A stretch of 64,000 nucleotides of DNA, taken from positions 1,736,001-1,800,000 of the forward strand of contig NZ_JARXUZ010000001.1 of assembly GCF_029893365.1 (NCBI RefSeq), read 5' to 3'. The notes under the pieces are model-generated. The model ran no database searches. It saw nothing but the letters and a program-made list of their open reading frames with translations, and was not told where the DNA came from. Within the stretch, counting starts at the first letter, position 1. Each line of letters begins with the position of its first letter. Both the position numbers and the translations under genes were made by a program. The DNA is from Cryobacterium sp. CG_9.6 (GTDB lineage Bacteria > Actinomycetota > Actinomycetes > Actinomycetales > Microbacteriaceae). This document shows positions 46,912-56,896 of the stretch, one piece after another.

Positions 46912-48144
46912 ATGAACACAGCCCGCACGATCGTCGTCGGTATCACCGGCGGCATCGCTGCCTACAAGGCCGTTAACATCGTGCGCGCTTTTGTGTTAAA
47001 CGGCGACTCCGTTCACGTTGTCGCCACGCCAGCAGCGCTCCGGTTTATCGGTAAACCCACCCTCGAGGCCATTTCTCGGCATCCGGTGTACTCCGAACTG
47101 TACGAGGGAGTGGACGAGGTGCGCCACGTGGCCATCGGCCAGTCCGCCGACCTCATCGTGGTGGCACCCGCCACTGCAAACACCATTGCCAAGCTCGCGG
47201 CGGGGCTTGCGGACGACCTGCTCGGAAACACGATTCTGGCCAGCACGGCACCGCTCGTGATCGCGCCCGCGATGCACACGGAGATGTGGAACAATCCGGC
47301 CACCGTGGCCAACATCGCGACTCTCCGGAGCCGCGGCATCACCATCGTGGGTCCTGGTTACGGTCGACTAACCGGACAAGACGTTGGTGCCGGCCGGATG
47401 GAAGAACCGGACACGATCGTGGCGGCGGCCGAGGCTGCCCTCGCGCGGTCACAGTCGCACGATGGTGTGGAGCCGTCCGGGGAGCCGACACAAGATCTGC
47501 TGAACCGGCGCATCCTGATTAGCGCCGGGGGAACCCGGGAACCACTGGACCCGGTTCGGTTCATCGGCAACAGATCAAGTGGTAAACAGGGCGTTGCCCT
47601 TGCCGAGGCAGCACGAGCACGGGGTGCACTGGTCACGCTGGTGGCCTGCAACCTGGAGGTGGCCCCGCCAGCCGGCGTGGAGGTTGTGTCAGCCAGCAGC
47701 ACGGCCGAGCTTCGAGACGCCCTCCGGGCTGCCGCTGACACCGCAGATGTGATCATCATGGCCGCCGCTGTTGCGGACTACCGCCCCCAGAACGTGCAGC
47801 CCGGCAAGATCAAAAAAGAGTCGACGGGTGAGACCTTCACGCTCGAACTCGTCAAAAACCCCGACATTCTCGCCGAGCTCAGCGCCACAAACCGGGACGG
47901 CCAGGTGATCGTGGGCTTCGCCGCCGAAACCGAGGCCGACCGTGATCGGTTGCTGAACCTCGGCCGTGACAAGATTGCGCGCAAGGGCTGTGATTATCTC
48001 GTGCTGAACACCGTGGGGTGGTCGGATGGCTTCGCCACGGACAGTAATACGGTTCTGCTGCTCGACCGGCTCGGAGATATAGTGGGTGAGGCCTCAGGCA
48101 GCAAGATGTCCGTGGCCCACCGCATACTCGACGTGGTCGTTTAG
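46912..48144 (+). CDS. coaBC: bifunctional CoaBC (phosphopantothenate-cysteine ligase and decarboxylase)
   Basis: A 410-residue bifunctional coenzyme A enzyme. The N-terminal flavin decarboxylase (CoaC) part has VGITGGIAAYKAVNIVRAF, the His-containing VRHVAIGQSADLIVVAPATANTIAK and PAMHTEMWNNPA. The C-terminal ligase (CoaB) part starts at about residue 200 with ILISAGGTREPLDPVRFIGNRSSGKQG. The metabolic link to its neighbours is housekeeping only; the order rpoZ-coaBC-metK matches mycobacteria. Confidence 0.97.
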   Translation: MNTARTIVVGITGGIAAYKAVNIVRAFVLNGDSVHVVATPAALRFIGKPTLEAISRHPVYSELYEGVDEVRHVAIGQSADLIVVAPATANTIAKLAAGLADDLLGNTILASTAPLVIAPAMHTEMWNNPATVANIATLRSRGITIVGPGYGRLTGQDVGAGRMEEPDTIVAAAEAALARSQSHDGVEPSGEPTQDLLNRRILISAGGTREPLDPVRFIGNRSSGKQGVALAEAARARGALVTLVACNLEVAPPAGVEVVSASSTAELRDALRAAADTADVIIMAAAVADYRPQNVQPGKIKKESTGETFTLELVKNPDILAELSATNRDGQVIVGFAAETEADRDRLLNLGRDKIARKGCDYLVLNTVGWSDGFATDSNTVLLLDRLGDIVGEASGSKMSVAHRILDVVV

Positions 48145-48222
48145 ACCCGAACGGGTTGCGCAGAGTCAATTCCGACTTCCTTACAGTCTTTTCCCACAGA
48201 CACATCTACAGAGACGGGCCAG

Positions 48223-49416
48223 ATGAGCGATCTTCGCCTCTTCACCTCCGAATCGGTCACCGAAGGCCACCCCGACAAGATCTGTGACCAGATCTCCGAC
48301 AGCATCCTCGATGCTCTTCTTGCCGAAGATCCGCACAGCCGAGTTGCCGTCGAAACACTCGTCACAACGGGCCTCGTTCACGTTGCCGGCGAGGTGACCA
48401 CGGATGCCTACGTCGAGATCCCTTCGATCGTGCGCAAATGCATCACCGACATCGGGTACGACTCCTCCGACGTGTGGTTTGACGGTCGCTCCTGCGGTGT
48501 GGAAATCTCCATCGGGGGACAGTCTCCGGACATTGCCCAGGGCGTCGACAATGCCTTTGAAACACGGGAACAGTCAAGCCTCGACGACTACGACCGTCAG
48601 GGCGCGGGTGACCAGGGCATCATGTTCGGCTACGCCACGCGGGAGACGCCGGAGTTGATGCCGATTCCCATCTGGATCGCACACCGCTTGGCCGAGCGAC
48701 TGGCGTACGTTCGCAAGTCGGGGGAGCTGGATTACCTGCGCCCGGACGGCAAGACGCAGGTGACGATTGGCTACGACGGCATTGTGCCACGCACGGTTGA
48801 GACGGTTGTGCTCTCCACGCAGCACGCCCCCTCGGTGACCACCGCTCGGTTGCGCGCCGAGGTGAACGAACTCGTGATCCGCCCCGTGTTGGACGGTATC
48901 GACCTTGATTCTTCGAACCTCAACACTCTCATCAACCCCACCGGTCGGTTCGAGATCGGTGGCCCCCAGGGTGATGCCGGACTGACCGGGCGCAAGATCA
49001 TCATTGATACCTACGGCGGATCCAGCCGGCACGGCGGTGGTGCGTTCAGCGGCAAGGACCCGTCCAAGGTTGACCGCTCGGCCGCCTACGCCATGCGCTG
49101 GGTCGCCAAGAACGCCGTTGCCGCCGGGTTGGCGGACCGACTCGAGGTTCAGGTGGCCTACGCCATTGGCAAGGCTTCCCCGGTGGGGCTCTATGTCGAG
49201 ACCTTCGGCACCGGGGTGCTCCCCGACAGGGAGATCACGGCCGCCATTCGCGAGGTCTTTGACCTCCGGCCGGCCGCCATCATCAACTCGCTCGATCTTT
49301 TGCGGCCCATTTACCAGCAGACGGCCACCTACGGCCACTTCGGTCGGGAGCTACCCGACTTCACCTGGGAGCGCCTCGACCGCGTCGCCGACCTGAGAAG
49401 CGCCGCAGGACTCTGA
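48223..49416 (+). CDS. metK: S-adenosylmethionine synthase
   Basis: A 397-residue AdoMet synthetase with [21 protein letters not shown] at the N-terminus, the flexible-loop signature [12 protein letters not shown] and the C-terminal [19 protein letters not shown]. It supplies AdoMet to MoaA, RsmB and others. A 78-base leader separates it from coaBC and may contain a promoter; the Shine-Dalgarno match is weak. Confidence 0.98.
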   Translation: MSDLRLFTSESVTEGHPDKICDQISDSILDALLAEDPHSRVAVETLVTTGLVHVAGEVTTDAYVEIPSIVRKCITDIGYDSSDVWFDGRSCGVEISIGGQSPDIAQGVDNAFETREQSSLDDYDRQGAGDQGIMFGYATRETPELMPIPIWIAHRLAERLAYVRKSGELDYLRPDGKTQVTIGYDGIVPRTVETVVLSTQHAPSVTTARLRAEVNELVIRPVLDGIDLDSSNLNTLINPTGRFEIGGPQGDAGLTGRKIIIDTYGGSSRHGGGAFSGKDPSKVDRSAAYAMRWVAKNAVAAGLADRLEVQVAYAIGKASPVGLYVETFGTGVLPDREITAAIREVFDLRPAAIINSLDLLRPIYQQTATYGHFGRELPDFTWERLDRVADLRSAAGL

Positions 49417-49490
49417 TCGCGGCCGGAGAGCACCCGCAACAGCACAGCAGTCAGTAAGCTCGGCGTTTTCGGCAGGGGAGAGTGGTACGG

Positions 49491-51512
49491 GTGACTCGCT
49501 CCGGTCTCGTCGCCCGCGTTTTGATCGAATCGCCGCTTCCCCAGCTGGACCATCTTTTTGACTACGCCATCCCTGCGGAGCTCGCCGGCCTGGCCCGTGC
49601 CGGTGTGCGGGTTCGAGTCCCGTTTCGATCCGGTGGACGCATTGTGGATGGCTACCTGATCGAGGTCATCGATCCGGCGGTGACACAGGGCGAACAATTT
49701 TCGGGCACGTTGAGTCCCCTCGATGCGGTGGTGTCGGCAGCGCAGGTGCTGTCTCCGGAGGTGTCCCGTCTCGCCCGCCGGGTCGCCGACCGTGCCGCCG
49801 GAAACGCGAGCGACATCATTCGACTAGCCGTGCCGCCTCGACAGGTGCGCGTCGAAAAGGCCTGGCTCGCGGCACAGGACGAGCCCGTCTCCGAGTCCGT
49901 GCCCGCCTCAGACACGGTGGTACCCGCCGCCCGGAACACCCTCGTGACTGCTGCGGCCTTCACGGGGTACCCCACCGGTCGCCTGGACATGGTGATCATG
50001 GACCGCCAGCGCGTGGCCGTTGCTGCCATTCCCGAACTTATTCAGCTGAAAAACGGTGCCACAATCGGCCGGTGGGCGCAGACCCTCGCTGAACTGGGAG
50101 TGGCAACCCTCGCAACCGGTCAGAGCGCGATTCTCTGCGTGCCGGACTATCGCGATCAGGACCAGGTGCAGGCGGTACTCGATGAAATCGCACCTGCACA
50201 CACCGTCAGCCGCGTCGATGCGCGCCAGAGCAACCCGGATCGTTACCGGGCTTTCCTGGCCTGCCTCGGTAACGAACCCCGAATCATCCTCGGAAACCGC
50301 TCCGCCGTGTATGCGCCGGCCGGAAACCTCGGCCTTGTCGCGCTCTGGGACGACGGGGATCCGCTGTACGCCGAGCCACTCTCGCCGTACGTTCATGCCC
50401 GAGACGCCGCCCTCGTGCGGCGGGAAGACGCCGAGTGCGCCCTGGTTTTGCTCAGTCATTCCCGCAGTGTCGAGACACAGCGCCTCGTCGAGCTGGGATG
50501 GCTGGGGGAGGTGCATCCCGCGGTGAATCGACATCCGCGCATCATCCCCACTGATTTTCAGTCGGAATCCGACCAGCAGGTGCGCGCCGCACGCATTCCC
50601 ACGGCGGCGTGGAACGCGGCACGCGAGGCGCTGACGGTGGGGCCCGTGCTCGTGCAGGTGGCCAGCCCCGGATATGCCCCCATGCTGTCCTGCCAGACCT
50701 GCAAGAAAGCGGCCCGGTGCACAACGTGTCAGGGTCCGCTCGGGCTCACCTCGGCGCGAGCGGTACCGTCCTGTCGGTGGTGCGGCGCCCTCGCGGCCGC
50801 GTGGCAATGCATCCACTGTGAGGGTCACAAACTTCGCGTCGTCACCATGGGAACCGGGCGTACCGCCGAGGAACTGGGGCGCGCGTTCCCCGGGGCGCGC
50901 ATCATTGTGGCCGACGGTGACCACACCATCCAAACGCTGGGCCCCGAAGCCGCACTCGTCGTCGCCACCCGCGGCGCGGAACCGATCCCCAGCGGCGGAT
51001 ATCGTGCCATTCTTATTCTCGACGGTGAGCGGATGCTGGCCCGCGAGTCCCTGCGAGTGGGCGAAGACTGCCTGCGGTGGTGGTCAAATGCGGCTGCCCT
51101 CGCCGCGCCGGGGGCACCTGTTGTGCTCGTGGGTGTTGGGGGAGCGCTGGCCCGGGCGCTGAACACCTGGCAACCGGAGGCTTTCGCGAGCTCCGAGCTG
51201 AGAGACCGGCGCCAGTTGCGCTTTCCACCGGCCGTGCGGGTGGCCTCGGTCACGGGTTCGGCTGCCGATGTTGACGTGGCAGTGTCGGAATTCCAGGGCA
51301 CCGCCGGTGTCGACGTCCTGGGGCCGGTCAGCACCGACGAGTCCCTCGTCCGGGCGATTATTCGGTTCCCGTACGGGGCGGGTGCCGACGTGGCGCGCGC
51401 CCTCAAAGCCGCCGTGGTGCGGAACGCCGCGAAGCGTCGCCGGCCGAAGTCCGGAGGTTTCCAGCCGACGCCTACACTTAAAGTTCGATTCGACGACCCG
51501 GAGCTGCTGTAA
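49491..51512 (+). CDS. priA: actinobacterial PriA (primosomal protein N', helicase motifs degenerate)
   Basis: A 673-residue replication restart protein. The N-terminal DNA-binding domain (SPLPQLDHLFDYAIP, VRVPFRSGGRIVDGYL) and the zinc-binding cysteines (SCQTCKKAARCTTCQ, PSCRWCGA, WQCIHC) are present. No Walker A motif (GKT/GKS) occurs, and the DEEH box is replaced by WDDGDPLYAEP, so ATP-driven unwinding is unlikely. This loss is known for the actinobacterial branch. GTG 49491 is chosen 10 bases after AGGGGAG; GTG 49482 is too close. The stop overlaps fmt (TAATG). Confidence 0.92.
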   Translation: MTRSGLVARVLIESPLPQLDHLFDYAIPAELAGLARAGVRVRVPFRSGGRIVDGYLIEVIDPAVTQGEQFSGTLSPLDAVVSAAQVLSPEVSRLARRVADRAAGNASDIIRLAVPPRQVRVEKAWLAAQDEPVSESVPASDTVVPAARNTLVTAAAFTGYPTGRLDMVIMDRQRVAVAAIPELIQLKNGATIGRWAQTLAELGVATLATGQSAILCVPDYRDQDQVQAVLDEIAPAHTVSRVDARQSNPDRYRAFLACLGNEPRIILGNRSAVYAPAGNLGLVALWDDGDPLYAEPLSPYVHARDAALVRREDAECALVLLSHSRSVETQRLVELGWLGEVHPAVNRHPRIIPTDFQSESDQQVRAARIPTAAWNAAREALTVGPVLVQVASPGYAPMLSCQTCKKAARCTTCQGPLGLTSARAVPSCRWCGALAAAWQCIHCEGHKLRVVTMGTGRTAEELGRAFPGARIIVADGDHTIQTLGPEAALVVATRGAEPIPSGGYRAILILDGERMLARESLRVGEDCLRWWSNAAALAAPGAPVVLVGVGGALARALNTWQPEAFASSELRDRRQLRFPPAVRVASVTGSAADVDVAVSEFQGTAGVDVLGPVSTDESLVRAIIRFPYGAGADVARALKAAVVRNAAKRRRPKSGGFQPTPTLKVRFDDPELL

Positions 51513-52426
51513 TGAAACTCATTTTTGCCGGTACGCCCGACGTCGCCGTGCCGAGCCTCCTGGCGCTGAGCGCGACGGATCACTCGATTTCCACCGTGAT
51601 CACACGCTCGGATGCTCCAATGGGGCGAAAGCGGGTGCTCACCCCGTCGCCCGTTGCTGTTGTGGCCGACAGCCTCGGCCTGCCGGTGCTGAAGACCAAC
51701 CGCCTCGACGACGCGGCCACGGCACAGATCGCGGCCCTGCAACCCGACCTCGGTGTGATTGTGGCCTATGGCGGCATTGTGCGGGAGCCGCTGCTGTCCG
51801 TTCCCCGACTGGGCTGGATCAACCTGCACTTCTCTCTGCTGCCACGGTGGCGGGGCGCGTCACCCGTGCAGCGCGCCGTCATGGCCGGCGACGCAGAGAT
51901 CGGGGCTGCCGTCTTCCAGCTGGTAAGAGAACTTGATGCGGGCGACGTTTTCGGAAGTTTCAGCGAACCCCTCGATGCTCATGCCACATCGGGCATGCTT
52001 CTCTCCGCCTTGAGCTATAGCGGTGCCGACCTTCTCGGGCAGGTTGTCGCCCGGCTCGCCGCCGACACCGCGCGTGCCGTTCCACAGAGCGGCGAGGTGA
52101 CTCTTGCGCCCAAGCTCACCCTTGACGATGCCCGCGTGGACTGGACCACAACGGCGACAGAAATCTACAACCAGATACGCGGGGTCACGCCCGAGCCGGG
52201 TGCGTTTACCCTCGTGGACGGCGCACGGCTTAAACTTCTTCAGGTGGCACCGGCCTACGGTGCACAGATTCCCGCAGGCACGATCCTGCAGCGTGACAAG
52301 CATGTGCTGGTTGGAACGAAGACGGACGCTCTTGAGCTCGTCTCCGTGCAGCCGGCAGGAAAGACAGCAATGACAGCAATCGACTGGTGGCGCGGAGTGG
52401 CAGCGGACGAGGTGGTCGCCTCATGA
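51512..52426 (+). CDS. fmt: methionyl-tRNA formyltransferase
   Basis: A 304-residue formyltransferase that makes formyl-methionyl initiator tRNA. The N-terminal Rossmann part holds KLIFAGTPDVAVPSLLAL, VAYGGIVREPLL and the catalytic INLHFSLLPRWRGASPVQRA; the C-terminal OB fold begins near residue 210. Its ends overlap priA (TAATG) and rsmB (ATGA). Confidence 0.97.
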   Translation: MKLIFAGTPDVAVPSLLALSATDHSISTVITRSDAPMGRKRVLTPSPVAVVADSLGLPVLKTNRLDDAATAQIAALQPDLGVIVAYGGIVREPLLSVPRLGWINLHFSLLPRWRGASPVQRAVMAGDAEIGAAVFQLVRELDAGDVFGSFSEPLDAHATSGMLLSALSYSGADLLGQVVARLAADTARAVPQSGEVTLAPKLTLDDARVDWTTTATEIYNQIRGVTPEPGAFTLVDGARLKLLQVAPAYGAQIPAGTILQRDKHVLVGTKTDALELVSVQPAGKTAMTAIDWWRGVAADEVVAS

Positions 52427-53838
52427 ACGACCGCGCACACCTTCCCAAATCGAGGACGGCAACCACGGACTTCGTGCAACCGGCCCGCCGAGTGGCCTAC
52501 GAGGTGATTGCGGCCGTGCGCGAATCGGATGCGTACGCCAACCTGCTGCTCCCCACGCGTATTCAGCGCGCGGCTCTGAACACCGCGGATGCCGCCCTCG
52601 CCACCGAACTTACCTACGGCACCCTGCGCATGCAGGGCTTCTACGACCGGGTCATCGCCCTGGCCGCGAACCGTTCCGTGGACGCGATCGATCCCGCCAT
52701 CCTCGACGTGCTGCGCCTCGGCACGCATCAGCTGCTCGCGACACGGGTAGCCACCCACGCTGCGGTGAACGAATCTGTGTCCATCGCCAAGCAGGTGGGT
52801 TCACGTTCCGCCACCGGGTTTACGAACGGTGTGTTGCGCACCATTTCACGCTCCAGCACCGAGGAATGGCGCGAGCGCGTTCTCGAGGGCGCCGCCGGTG
52901 TCGATGATCGCCTCGCCGCCGAACACTCCCACCCGGCGTGGGTCGTGCGAGCGTTCCGCCAGTCGCTCAAGGCCGAGGGCCGCGAAGAGGAGATTGAGGC
53001 GCTGCTCGAGGCCGACAACGTGCCGGCCAAGGTGAACATGGTGGCCCTGCCCGGGTTGGCCACCGACGCCGACGCCACGCTGCTCGGTGAAGCGGATGTC
53101 TACGCCCCCACCGGCTATGTGCTCGCCGGAGGCGACCCGTACCACCTGATGACCAGGGCGAAGGGGCGCATTCGCGTTCAGGACGAGGGTTCGCAGCTGG
53201 CAGCCCTCGCGCTGTCGCGGGCCCGCCCCATCGAAACCGGAGAGCGCTGGCTCGACCTGTGCGCCGGACCCGGCGGCAAGGCAGCGCTCCTCGCTGCCGA
53301 AGCGCGCACTCAGGGCGCCGAACTGGTGGCCAACGAACTCGTGCACTCCCGAGCGACCCTGGTACGAAACGCCCTCGCCGCAATCCCCGAAAACGTGGAG
53401 GTGTGGGAGCTGGACGGTACCCGGATCGCCGAGCTGCACCCGGGCGAGTTTGACCGGATTCTGCTCGATGCACCCTGCACCGGGCTCGGCGCGCTGCGCC
53501 GTCGGCCCGAGGCTCGCTGGCGCAAACAGCCCAAGGACGTGGCCGAACTGGCCGGACTGCAGCTGGGGTTGATCGACGCGGCACTCGGTGCCCTGAAACC
53601 CGGCGGGATCCTGGCCTACGTCACCTGCTCACCGCACACCGCCGAAACCCGCAGCATTGTCGCGTCGGCGCTGAAGCAGTGGGCCGGCAAAGTGACACAG
53701 CTCGACACCGCCGCAGTGCTGCAGTCCGTGTCCACCTCGCCCCTCGACCTCGCGGGCGATTCCGGCAGTGTGCAGCTCTGGCCGCACCGTCACGGCACCG
53801 ACGCTATGTTCATCAGCCTGATCGAGCGGAGCCACTAA
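52423..53838 (+). CDS. rsmB: 16S rRNA m5C967 methyltransferase RsmB
   Basis: A 471-residue RNA methyltransferase. The N-terminal quarter is a NusB-like domain (RRVAYEVIAAVRESDAYANL, LDVLRLGTHQLLATRVATHA). The C-terminal Rossmann domain has DLCAGPGGKAALLAAEA for AdoMet and the two active cysteines Cys352 (LLDAPCTGLGALRRRPE) and Cys402 (YVTCSPHTAET). The start is ATG 52423, overlapping the fmt stop. Confidence 0.96.
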   Translation: MNDRAHLPKSRTATTDFVQPARRVAYEVIAAVRESDAYANLLLPTRIQRAALNTADAALATELTYGTLRMQGFYDRVIALAANRSVDAIDPAILDVLRLGTHQLLATRVATHAAVNESVSIAKQVGSRSATGFTNGVLRTISRSSTEEWRERVLEGAAGVDDRLAAEHSHPAWVVRAFRQSLKAEGREEEIEALLEADNVPAKVNMVALPGLATDADATLLGEADVYAPTGYVLAGGDPYHLMTRAKGRIRVQDEGSQLAALALSRARPIETGERWLDLCAGPGGKAALLAAEARTQGAELVANELVHSRATLVRNALAAIPENVEVWELDGTRIAELHPGEFDRILLDAPCTGLGALRRRPEARWRKQPKDVAELAGLQLGLIDAALGALKPGGILAYVTCSPHTAETRSIVASALKQWAGKVTQLDTAAVLQSVSTSPLDLAGDSGSVQLWPHRHGTDAMFISLIERSH

Positions 53839-53884
53839 CCGCGCAGCCACTAACGGCGGAGTCGGTAGGGGCGGAGTCGGTAGG
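53830..53884 (+). repeat. two 15-bp tandem duplications between rsmB and rpe
   Basis: AGCCACTAACCGCGC (53830-53844) is followed by AGCCACTAACGGCGG (53845-53859); the rsmB TAA stop is in the first copy. GGCGGAGTCGGTAGG then occurs at 53855 and 53870. The whole gap between the two genes is built from duplicated sequence. Confidence 0.88.
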
Positions 53885-53892
53885 CTCGACGG
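53881..53892 (+). promoter_or_regulatory. candidate leaderless promoter of rpe
   Basis: TAGGCT (53881-53886), six bases, then ATG 53893. No ribosome site precedes the ATG. The -10 candidate lies at the edge of the second tandem copy. Confidence 0.45.
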
Positions 53893-54564
53893 ATGGTTAC
53901 CAGAATCAACCCGAGCATTCTTGCCGCCGACTTCGCGAACTTTGAACGGGAGCTCGGGCGCATCCGCTCGGCCGATCTGGTGCACGTGGACATCATGGAC
54001 AACCATTTCGTCCTCAACCTCACCTTCGGCCTGGCCATGGTGCAGCGCCTGCAGCAGGTGTCCCCGATTCCGCTCGACATTCACCTCATGATCGATGACC
54101 CCGACCGGTGGGCCCCCGACTACGCGGAGGCCGGTGCGTACTCGGTCACCTTTCACGCCGAAGCGGCAGCGGATGCCGTGGCGCTGGCGCGCAGGCTCCG
54201 ATCCATCGGCGCGCGGGCGGGTCTGGCGTTGAAGCCGGACACCGCGGTGGAGCCCTATCTCGAGCTCCTGCCCGAATTCGACCAGATCCTCGTGATGACG
54301 GTGGAACCCGGTTTTGGCGGCCAGAGTTTCATGGCCACCACCATGCCCAAGCTGCGCGCCCTCCGCAGCGCCGTCGCGCAGAGCGGTCTCGACGTGTGGC
54401 TTCAGGTGGATGGCGGCATCACCGAAAAGACGATCGAGATTGCCGCTGAGGCCGGTGCTGACACCTTCGTTGCGGGCTCCAGCGTGTTTGGGGCCGCGGA
54501 TCCGGCGGCCCAGATCGCCCTCCTGCGGGCCAGCGCGGCCCGTCACCGTCACGGGCACGAGTAA
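53893..54564 (+). CDS. rpe: ribulose-phosphate 3-epimerase
   Basis: A 223-residue TIM-barrel epimerase (ribulose 5-phosphate to xylulose 5-phosphate). Metal and acid residues lie in RINPSILAADFANFE, LVHVDIMDNHFVLNLTFG, DIHLMIDDPDRW, MTVEPGFGGQSFM and LQVDGGITEKTI. Its stop codon TAA is also the beginning of the hisE -10 candidate. Confidence 0.97.
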   Translation: MVTRINPSILAADFANFERELGRIRSADLVHVDIMDNHFVLNLTFGLAMVQRLQQVSPIPLDIHLMIDDPDRWAPDYAEAGAYSVTFHAEAAADAVALARRLRSIGARAGLALKPDTAVEPYLELLPEFDQILVMTVEPGFGGQSFMATTMPKLRALRSAVAQSGLDVWLQVDGGITEKTIEIAAEAGADTFVAGSSVFGAADPAAQIALLRASAARHRHGHE

Positions 54565-54573
54565 ACTCAACAG
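54562..54573 (+). promoter_or_regulatory. candidate leaderless promoter of hisE
   Basis: TAAACT (54562-54567), of which TAA is the rpe stop codon, is followed by six bases and GTG 54574. This would give the his-trp run its own internal promoter. Confidence 0.48.
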
Positions 54574-54837
54574 GTGAAGACTTTTGATGACCTTTTTGCT
54601 GAACTGAGCGACAAGGCGCTGAACCGCCCCGAAGGCTCCGGTACCGTGCGTGAGCTGGACGCCGGAGTACATGCCATTGGCAAGAAAATTGTCGAAGAAG
54701 CTGCCGAAGTGTGGATGGCCGCCGAGTTCCAGAGCGATGAGGAGACGGCAGCCGAGATTTCGCAGCTGCTCTACCACCTGCAGGTTCTGCTGATCGCGAA
54801 GGGCCTGTCGCCCGCCGACGTGTACCGACATCTCTGA
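54574..54837 (+). CDS. hisE: phosphoribosyl-ATP diphosphatase
   Basis: An 87-residue all-helical MazG-like enzyme (second step of histidine synthesis). It has [23 protein letters not shown] and the metal-binding [12 protein letters not shown]. In this genus it is separate from hisI, which lies further down the same run. Length is normal for stand-alone HisE. Confidence 0.96.
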   Translation: MKTFDDLFAELSDKALNRPEGSGTVRELDAGVHAIGKKIVEEAAEVWMAAEFQSDEETAAEISQLLYHLQVLLIAKGLSPADVYRHL

Positions 54838-54863
54838 GTCCAAAGATCTGATCCGAGAACTGC

Positions 54864-54882
54864 GACGCGCCATCTGCGCGTC
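54864..54882 (+). other. perfect 7-bp hairpin between hisE and hisG
   Basis: GACGCGC (54864-54870) pairs with GCGCGTC (54876-54882) around CATCT. It lies in the 83-base gap between hisE and hisG and is not followed by a T tract, so it is more likely an mRNA processing or attenuation structure than a terminator. Confidence 0.4.
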
Positions 54883-54920
54883 ATCCAGAACCCGATTCCA
54901 CACCACCAGAGAGCGTCCCC

Positions 54921-55760
54921 ATGCTAAGAATTGCTGTGCCCAACAAGGGCTCACTGTCCGAAACCGCCGCCCAGATGCTGTCGGAAGCCGGCTACCGGGG
55001 TCGCCGCGACCCCCGAGACCTGGTTGCCGCCGACCCGAGTAACGATGTTGAGTTCTTCTACCTGCGCCCCCGGGACATTGCCACCTACGTGGGTTCCGGC
55101 GCGCTGGATGTGGGAATCACCGGTCGTGATCTGCTTCTGGACTCCGGCTCGAGCGCCGTCGAAATCGCCAGCCTCGACTTCGGAGACTCCACGTTCCGCT
55201 TTGCCGGCCCCGCTGGTCGGTTCAGTTCCCTCTCCGATCTCACCGGTCTGCGCGTGGCCACGAGCTATCCCGGCCTGGTCGAAACCTTCCTCGCCGGCTA
55301 CGACGTGACGGTCACTCTTGTCCCGCTCGACGGTGCCGTCGAGTCCGCCGTGCAGCTCGGGGTAGCGGATGCCGTCGCCGACGTCGTGTCCACCGGCACG
55401 ACACTGCGCAAGGCCGGCCTCGAAATTTTCGGCCCGGTCATCTTGGAATCCACCGCGGTGCTGATCAGTTCCCACACGGAGAAGCCGGGCCTGGACACCC
55501 TGCTGCGTCGTCTGCAGGGAGTGCTCGTCGCCCGCCAGTACGTGCTCATGGACTACGACATTCCCTCCGCCCTGCTCGATGCGGCCTGTGAGCTGGCGCC
55601 CGGGATAGAGTCGCCCACGGTGTCCTCGCTGCACGACCCCGACTGGGTAGCCGTTCGAGTGATGATCCAACGACTGGACATGAACAATGTGATGGATTCG
55701 CTCTACGCTCTCGGAGCCCGGGCTATTCTCATCACAACGATCCACAACGCCCGTCTGTAG
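54921..55760 (+). CDS. hisG: ATP phosphoribosyltransferase (long form)
   Basis: A 279-residue long-form HisG with its own C-terminal regulatory domain (histidine-sensing, from about residue 200), so no HisZ is needed. Catalytic-domain motifs are IAVPNKGSLSETAAQML, DVGITGRDLLL and the PRPP loop DAVADVVSTGTTLRKAGL. It commits ATP and PRPP to histidine synthesis and is feedback-inhibited by histidine in this family. Confidence 0.96.
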   Translation: MLRIAVPNKGSLSETAAQMLSEAGYRGRRDPRDLVAADPSNDVEFFYLRPRDIATYVGSGALDVGITGRDLLLDSGSSAVEIASLDFGDSTFRFAGPAGRFSSLSDLTGLRVATSYPGLVETFLAGYDVTVTLVPLDGAVESAVQLGVADAVADVVSTGTTLRKAGLEIFGPVILESTAVLISSHTEKPGLDTLLRRLQGVLVARQYVLMDYDIPSALLDAACELAPGIESPTVSSLHDPDWVAVRVMIQRLDMNNVMDSLYALGARAILITTIHNARL

Positions 55761-55775
55761 CCCCCGGAGCACATC

Positions 55776-56537
55776 ATGAGCCTCTCGGTGAGAGTCATTC
55801 CCTGTCTTGACGTGGCCAACGGGCGCGTCGTGAAGGGTGTCAACTTCAAAAACCTGCGTGACGCCGGTGACCCGGTGGAGCTGGCCAAGCTCTACTACGA
55901 GCAGGGCGCCGACGAACTCACGTTCCTCGATGTCACGGCAACGGTCGACAATCGGGCCACCACGTACGACGTCGTGCGCGCCACGGCGGAGCAGGTCTTC
56001 ATTCCCCTCACGGTTGGCGGGGGTATCCGCAGCGTGGAGGATGTGTCGCGGCTGCAGGCCAGTGGCGCGGACAAGGTGGGAATCAACAGCGCGGCCATTG
56101 CTCGGCCCGCGCTCATCACCGAGATCGCCAACCGCTTCGGTGCGCAGGTCATCGTGCTCTCCCTCGATGTAAAGCGCAGCACTCGCACCGAATCCGGCTT
56201 TATTGTCACCACGCACGGTGGGCGCACCGAAACCGACATCGACGCCGTTGCCTGGGCACGTCAGGCCATTGAGCTGGGTGCGGGGGAGCTCCTGATCAAC
56301 TCGATCGATGCCGACGGCACGAAGAGCGGATTTGATACCGAGCTCATCAGCCTGATGCGCGCCAACAGCCGGGTGCCGGTCATCGCCTCCGGTGGTGCCG
56401 GGCGGGTACAGGACTTTCCGCCCGCGGTGCGCGCGGGCGCGGACGCCGTGCTGGCGGCATCCGTCTTTCACGACGAGATCCTTACAATAGGCGACGTCAA
56501 GCGCGAGCTGGCGGATGCCGGAATGCTGGTGCGCTGA
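55776..56537 (+). CDS. hisF: imidazole glycerol phosphate synthase subunit HisF
   Basis: A 253-residue TIM-barrel cyclase subunit with [18 protein letters not shown] (catalytic Asp), the second catalytic Asp in the [16 protein letters not shown] stretch and [13 protein letters not shown]. It works with HisH, whose gene is outside the window. Its stop overlaps hisI (TGATG). Confidence 0.97.
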   Translation: MSLSVRVIPCLDVANGRVVKGVNFKNLRDAGDPVELAKLYYEQGADELTFLDVTATVDNRATTYDVVRATAEQVFIPLTVGGGIRSVEDVSRLQASGADKVGINSAAIARPALITEIANRFGAQVIVLSLDVKRSTRTESGFIVTTHGGRTETDIDAVAWARQAIELGAGELLINSIDADGTKSGFDTELISLMRANSRVPVIASGGAGRVQDFPPAVRAGADAVLAASVFHDEILTIGDVKRELADAGMLVR

Positions 56538-56896
56538 TGACAAACGAACGTCGATTTGATGCCGCGGTGTACAACTCCGACGGCCTGCTTCCCGCGGTGA
56601 TTCAGCAGTGGGACACGCTCGAGGTGCTCATGCTCGGCTGGATGGACAAGGAAGCGCTGCGCCGCACGATCACCGAGGGCCGCGTAACCTTCTGGTCACG
56701 GAGCCGGCAGGAATACTGGCGCAAGGGTGACACCTCCGGCCACGCTCAGTATGTGCGGGCCGCGGCACTGGACTGCGACAACGACACGCTGCTCGTGCAG
56801 GTTGATCAGGTGGGTGGGGCGTGTCACACCGGAACGCACACGTGCTTCGATGGCCGCGACCTCGACGTCGTCACGATGGATCGGCCGGCACAGTGA
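56537..56896 (+). CDS. hisI: phosphoribosyl-AMP cyclohydrolase
   Basis: A 119-residue zinc/magnesium cyclohydrolase with [33 protein letters not shown] and the cysteine ligands in [27 protein letters not shown]. Third step of histidine synthesis. Its stop overlaps the trpE start (GTGA), tying the his and trp genes into one transcript. Confidence 0.97.
   Translation: MTNERRFDAAVYNSDGLLPAVIQQWDTLEVLMLGWMDKEALRRTITEGRVTFWSRSRQEYWRKGDTSGHAQYVRAAALDCDNDTLLVQVDQVGGACHTGTHTCFDGRDLDVVTMDRPAQ

Noticed and set aside
56821..56892. Upstream extension of TrpE
   Set aside because: It lies inside the conserved end of hisI. GTG 56893 overlaps the hisI stop in the usual coupled way.
56600..56892. Tryptophan attenuator before trpE
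   Set aside because: There is no leader peptide with Trp codons and no terminator hairpin; trpE is coupled to hisI.
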